Positions 60,234 through 63,420 of a stretch of 63,420 bases of DNA are shown here, piece after piece. Source of the stretch: Verrucomicrobiota bacterium (GTDB taxonomy: Bacteria > Verrucomicrobiota > Verrucomicrobiia > Opitutales > Intestinicryptomonadaceae); NCBI GenBank assembly GCA_023450935.1, contig JAEXGH010000030.1, forward strand, positions 1-63,420. The letters are read 5' to 3'. A program made the position numbers and the translations under genes. Below the pieces are notes generated by a model. It made no database searches, was not told the DNA's origin, and saw only the letters and a program-made list of their open reading frames with translations. Positions within the stretch are counted from its first letter, which is position 1. Each line of letters opens with the position of its first letter.

Positions 60234-61634
60234 ATGGGAAACGATTTTATGGAAAACAGTGTTGTTAAAATTTTGCAATTCGGCGAGGGCAATTTTTTGC
60301 GCGCCTTTGTAGACAGTATGGTTTGCGACGCCAACGCCGCGGGAGTTTTTGCCGGCGGCGTGTGTGTCTGCAATCTGCGCCGAAGCGGCTCGGTCGAAAA
60401 AATCAAAAATGCGGGGGGCATTTACAACCTGATTTCGCGCGGAATGCAAAACGGCGCGGCAGTTTCGAAAATTTCGAAAATCGACTCCGTTGTAGACGCG
60501 GTGAATCCGTATTCGGAGTTCGAAAAATTTATATCTTTTGCGGAGTCGGAGACGCTACGTTTTATAGTTTCCAACAGCACCGAGGCGGGCATACGCTTTT
60601 CGGCGGACGATTCGGTTGCAGATACTCCGCCCGAAACGTTCCCCGCAAAACTTACGCTTTTGCTTCACAAACGCTGGCGTCATTTCGGCGGCGACATTGC
60701 AAAAGGCTTGGTAATCCTTCCGTGCGAGCTCTTGGAGCGCAACGGCGACGCGCTTAAGGAGTGCGTTTTTAAATATGCCGAATTGTGGAGGCTTGAACCC
60801 GCGTTTGCCGAATGGCTCGACGCCGCGTGCGTGTTCTGCAATACCCTTGTAGACAGGATTGTCAGCGGACACCCTTCCGCCGACGAAAAAGACCCCGCCG
60901 TCCGCGCTCTGGACGACCCCATTTCCGTAGTTGCCGAGCCCTACCTTTTGTGGGCAATCCAGCCGAAGTCCGTGGCGGCGGAGCTGCCGCTCGACAAGTG
61001 CGGGTTGAACGTAATTTTTTGCGACGACATCGCCCCCTACCGCAGCCGCAAAGTAACGCTTCTTAACGCGCCCCACACGGCTATGACGGCGGTCGGGCTG
61101 CTTTCGGGCATGGAAACCGTGCGCGAAGCCGTTGACGACCCCCTTGTGGGCAAATTCGTCCGCGGATTGATGTTCGAAGAGCTTGTGCCGACGCTCGCCA
61201 TGCCGCAGGCGGAGTCGGAATCGTTTGCGCGCGACGTTGTAGACCGCTTCCGCAATCCGTTTCTTGAGCACAAACTCAAGTCAATCGCGCTTAATTTTGT
61301 GTCGAAATGCAACGTGCGCCTTGTCCCGCCGACCGAAAAGTATTTCGAAAAATTCGGCAAAGTGCCGCAACGCTTGGCGTTCGCCTTCGCCGCAAACATA
61401 CTTATGGCGTTCGCCGACAAAAGCGCGCTGGGCGAATCTCCCGAGGCCGCCCAAGCCGCCGCAAAGTCTGCTCCCGAAGCCTTCGCCGAAGCTTTCGTTT
61501 CTTCGCCGCGCTTTGTGGGCGGGCTTTCCGAAAACGCGGAGTTTAAAAACGCCGTAGTCTCTTTCGTGAAAAAAATCGGCGCAAACGGAATTACGGGCGC
61601 GCTCGGAGAACTTGAAAATGGAAAATCTGCTTAG
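60234..61634 (+). CDS. uxaB: Tagaturonate reductase / mannitol dehydrogenase-family oxidoreductase
   Basis: 466 residues. Mannitol-dehydrogenase family: N-terminal NAD-binding ILQFGEGNFLRAFVDSM (about 12), IVSNSTEAGI (about 105), ILPCELLERNGD (about 162), the catalytic region RKVTLLNAPHTAMTAVGLLSG (about 268; Lys, Asn and His as in this family). Best reading is altronate oxidoreductase (tagaturonate to altronate) because the altronate dehydratase gene overlaps it by 17 bases. An ATG five codons later (MENSVV) is possible. Confidence 0.9.
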   Translation: MGNDFMENSVVKILQFGEGNFLRAFVDSMVCDANAAGVFAGGVCVCNLRRSGSVEKIKNAGGIYNLISRGMQNGAAVSKISKIDSVVDAVNPYSEFEKFISFAESETLRFIVSNSTEAGIRFSADDSVADTPPETFPAKLTLLLHKRWRHFGGDIAKGLVILPCELLERNGDALKECVFKYAELWRLEPAFAEWLDAACVFCNTLVDRIVSGHPSADEKDPAVRALDDPISVVAEPYLLWAIQPKSVAAELPLDKCGLNVIFCDDIAPYRSRKVTLLNAPHTAMTAVGLLSGMETVREAVDDPLVGKFVRGLMFEELVPTLAMPQAESESFARDVVDRFRNPFLEHKLKSIALNFVSKCNVRLVPPTEKYFEKFGKVPQRLAFAFAANILMAFADKSALGESPEAAQAAAKSAPEAFAEAFVSSPRFVGGLSENAEFKNAVVSFVKKIGANGITGALGELENGKSA

Positions 61635-63105
61635 AATTTCGCCCGCCGACAACGTGGCTGTCGCGCTAAAAAACCTCTCAAAAGGCGACGAAGTAAAAAT
61701 CGGAGGCGGCGCGTTCGCGCTTGTTTGCGACGTTCCGTTCGGGCACAAAGTTGCCTTGTGCGATATTCCCGCCGGCGGCGATGTCGTCAAATACGCGCAC
61801 AGAATAGGACGCGCAAAAACCGACATTCCGCGCGGCGGCAAAGTTGACGAAACCAATTTGAAAACGGCTCTCGGCGGACTTGACGAATACGAATACCGCC
61901 CCGCCGTTCCCGCCCCCCAGCCGCCGCAGAGCGCGTTTTTCAACGGCTATGTCCGCGCATCGGGGGAGGCGGGCGTGCGCAACGAGTTGTGGATTGTGCC
62001 GCTCGTTTCCTGCGTGAATTGTTTGGCGCGCTCTGCGGCTGAAAAATTCGCGCGCCCAGTCTCGGAAAACTTCGACGGCGCGTTCGCAATCTGCCACTCA
62101 TACGGCTGCTCGCAGCTCGGGTGCGACCACGCAAACACGCGCGCGATTCTGGCGGATTTATGCATGAACCCGAATGCGGGCGGCGTTCTCGTGCTTTCGC
62201 TCGGCTGCGAAAACAACAAACTTTCGGAGTTTAAGACTGAACTTGAAAACAGGGGCGCGGATTTCTCGCGCATAAGATTTTTGGAGGCGCAGAAGTCGGA
62301 CGACGAGATGTCCGACGCGCTTGCAATTCTTGAGGAACTCGCCGATGCGATGTCCGCCGACAGACGCGTTAAAACGCCGCTTTCAAAGCTGAAAATCGGG
62401 CTTAAATGCGGCGGCTCCGATGCGTTTTCGGGAATAACCGCAAACGCGCTTATCGGAAAGTTTTCCGACAGGGCAGTTGCGTGCGGGGCGTCGTGCGCGC
62501 TTTGCGAAGTGCCGGAGATGTTCGGTGCGGAATCGCTTTTGATGAACAGGGCGGAGTCGGTTCAGGTGTTCGAAAAATTCGTCGCAATGATAAACGACTT
62601 CAAAAATTATTTTATCTCAAACAAAATGCCCGTCTATGAAAATCCCTCTCCGGGGAACAAGGCGGGCGGAATTTCGACGCTTGAGGAGAAGTCGCTCGGG
62701 TGCGTGCAAAAGGGCGGCACTTCGGCGGTGCGCGATGTTCTGCGCTACGCCCAGCGTATTTCGAAAACGGGTCTTACGCTTTTGGAGTCCCCAGGGAACG
62801 ATCCCGTTGCGGCTACGGCTCTCGCGGCGGCGGGCTGCCAGATTGTGCTTTTTAGCACGGGCAGGGGAACGCCGTTTGCGACGGCTGTGCCCACAATAAA
62901 AATCTCCTCCAATACGCCGCTTTTCGAAAAGAAAAACAACTGGATTGACTTCAACGCAGGCTCTATTCTGGACGGGAAAAACCTCGATGTCCTTTGCGGC
63001 GAGTTTTTTGACTTCGTTCTTTCCGTGGCAAGCGGGGCAAAAACAAAAGCCGAACTCAACGGCTACAAAGAAATAGCCATTTTCAAAACCGGCGTTACCC
63101 TGTAG
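61618..63105 (+). CDS. uxaA: Altronate dehydratase
   Basis: 495 residues from an ATG at 61618 (a TTG two codons upstream is ignored). N-terminal SAF domain (about 1-95, VPFGHKVALCDIPAGGDVVKYAH) and the large GD_AH/altronase domain: ICHSYGCSQLGCDHANT (about 160), LSLGCENNKL (about 197), LKCGGSDAFSGITANAL (about 262), FSTGRGTPFATAVPTIKISSN (about 417). It is an iron/metal enzyme converting D-altronate to 2-keto-3-deoxygluconate. Its start overlaps uxaB, so the two are translationally coupled. Kdg kinase/aldolase genes are not in the window. Confidence 0.95.
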   Translation: MENLLRISPADNVAVALKNLSKGDEVKIGGGAFALVCDVPFGHKVALCDIPAGGDVVKYAHRIGRAKTDIPRGGKVDETNLKTALGGLDEYEYRPAVPAPQPPQSAFFNGYVRASGEAGVRNELWIVPLVSCVNCLARSAAEKFARPVSENFDGAFAICHSYGCSQLGCDHANTRAILADLCMNPNAGGVLVLSLGCENNKLSEFKTELENRGADFSRIRFLEAQKSDDEMSDALAILEELADAMSADRRVKTPLSKLKIGLKCGGSDAFSGITANALIGKFSDRAVACGASCALCEVPEMFGAESLLMNRAESVQVFEKFVAMINDFKNYFISNKMPVYENPSPGNKAGGISTLEEKSLGCVQKGGTSAVRDVLRYAQRISKTGLTLLESPGNDPVAATALAAAGCQIVLFSTGRGTPFATAVPTIKISSNTPLFEKKNNWIDFNAGSILDGKNLDVLCGEFFDFVLSVASGAKTKAELNGYKEIAIFKTGVTL

Positions 63106-63109
63106 TTTT

Positions 63110-63420
63110 TATAATTCCGAAAGTGGCGGCGATTGAACTTTGTTCAATACGCCTTTGTCTACTGATTAAAGTTTATATGTCGGCAAAGCCAATGACGCTT
63201 TGCGCACAAATTGAAGCTACGCTACTTTAATCAGCGAGCAAAGGCACATCGGCTTAGCCAATTGCCGCCACTTTCGGAAAGTTAAAAAACTTAAACCAGA
63301 AGACAAAGCGGAATTGAATTTTATTCAATCCCGCGCCACTTTAAGTTAAAAAAGCGCGAGGCTCGAGGCAGAAAACAAGCGAAGCGCGTTTGAGATTTTT
63401 TGCGTAGCAAAAAAGACCCC
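63110..63420. repeat. Terminal intergenic repeat block, runs off the window
   Basis: No gene after uxaA. The same modules as at 27.0-27.5 kb occur: AAGTGGCGGCGATTGAACTT-type hairpin (63120-63150), TTTAATCAGCGAGCAAAGGC with CATCGGC-TTA-GCCAAT (63232-63282), then AAACCAGAAGACAAAGCGG with TTGAATTTTATTCAA (63295-63345), then AGCGCGAGGCTCGAGGCAGA and AACAAGCGAAGCGCGTTTGA (63352-63400) and TTTTTTGC-GTA-GCAAAAAA. From 63300 on it parallels 27345-27450 nearly base for base outside the hairpins. Confidence 0.8.

Overview
This 63.4-kb window looks like a chromosomal segment of a Gram-negative, diderm bacterium, most likely a Verrucomicrobiota member of the Opitutales/Puniceicoccales kind. The reasons are: lipid A genes with an LpxC-FabZ fusion; LptE- and BamD-like outer-membrane assembly genes; a complete mraZ-to-ftsZ division and cell-wall cluster; a PilM/PilO/secretin locus laid out like Amuc_1098-Amuc_1102 of Akkermansia; and a lysine-rich histone-like protein. 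The taxonomic call is inference from gene content, because no rRNA is present. I see no insertion sequence, phage or CRISPR array.

Layout. (1) 1-6802, minus strand: sugar use, with a GH2 glycosidase and then an operon of a cupin/PMI-like protein, a sugar porter and a DUF4432 epimerase-like protein, read from a promoter with a LacI-type operator. (2) 6916-7716: an RNase D-like exonuclease, followed by a 190-bp tandem repeat array. (3) 26538 down to 8286, minus strand: the dcw cluster mraZ-rsmH-ftsL-ftsI-murE-murF-mraY-murD-LysM protein-ftsW-murG-murC-ddl-ftsQ-ftsA-ftsZ. Genes are mostly overlapping, murB is absent, MraZ boxes lie in the promoter, and FtsZ is strongly divergent. (4) 26.7-27.98 kb: a 1.3-kb mosaic of hairpin repeats. 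(5) recA (minus), then ilvH-ilvC-hemC (plus). (6) 31.8-39.2 kb: the pilus/secretin-like envelope locus. (7) tRNA-Arg(CCG), a VTT-family membrane protein, bamD-like, lptE and rpe, then tRNA-Gln(CTG). (8) ybaK, recN, ftsK, lpxC-fabZ, lpxA, an MnmM-like methyltransferase, an Lrp regulator with an aminotransferase, der, fmt and the histone-like gene. (9) 56.2-60.0 kb, minus strand: potABCD polyamine uptake. (10) 60.2-63.1 kb: uxaB-uxaA for hexuronate catabolism, followed by another repeat block that runs off the window.

The gene sets fit together as a core growth and envelope region (peptidoglycan, septum, lipid A, LPS and OMP assembly, DNA translocation and repair) flanked by carbohydrate catabolism. 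The murE DNPR motif points to meso-diaminopimelate peptidoglycan.

The most unusual material is: (a) the intergenic repeats at five places, in which hairpins with nearly fixed flanks have stems that change on both arms together and modules are nested inside one another; (b) an FtsZ whose GTP-binding signature and T7 catalytic loop are altered although its C-terminal FtsA-binding peptide is kept; (c) the histone-like protein with a cysteine-rich tail; and (d) a possible small-RNA or attenuator unit upstream of recN. All calls come from reading the sequence by eye; no database search was run.
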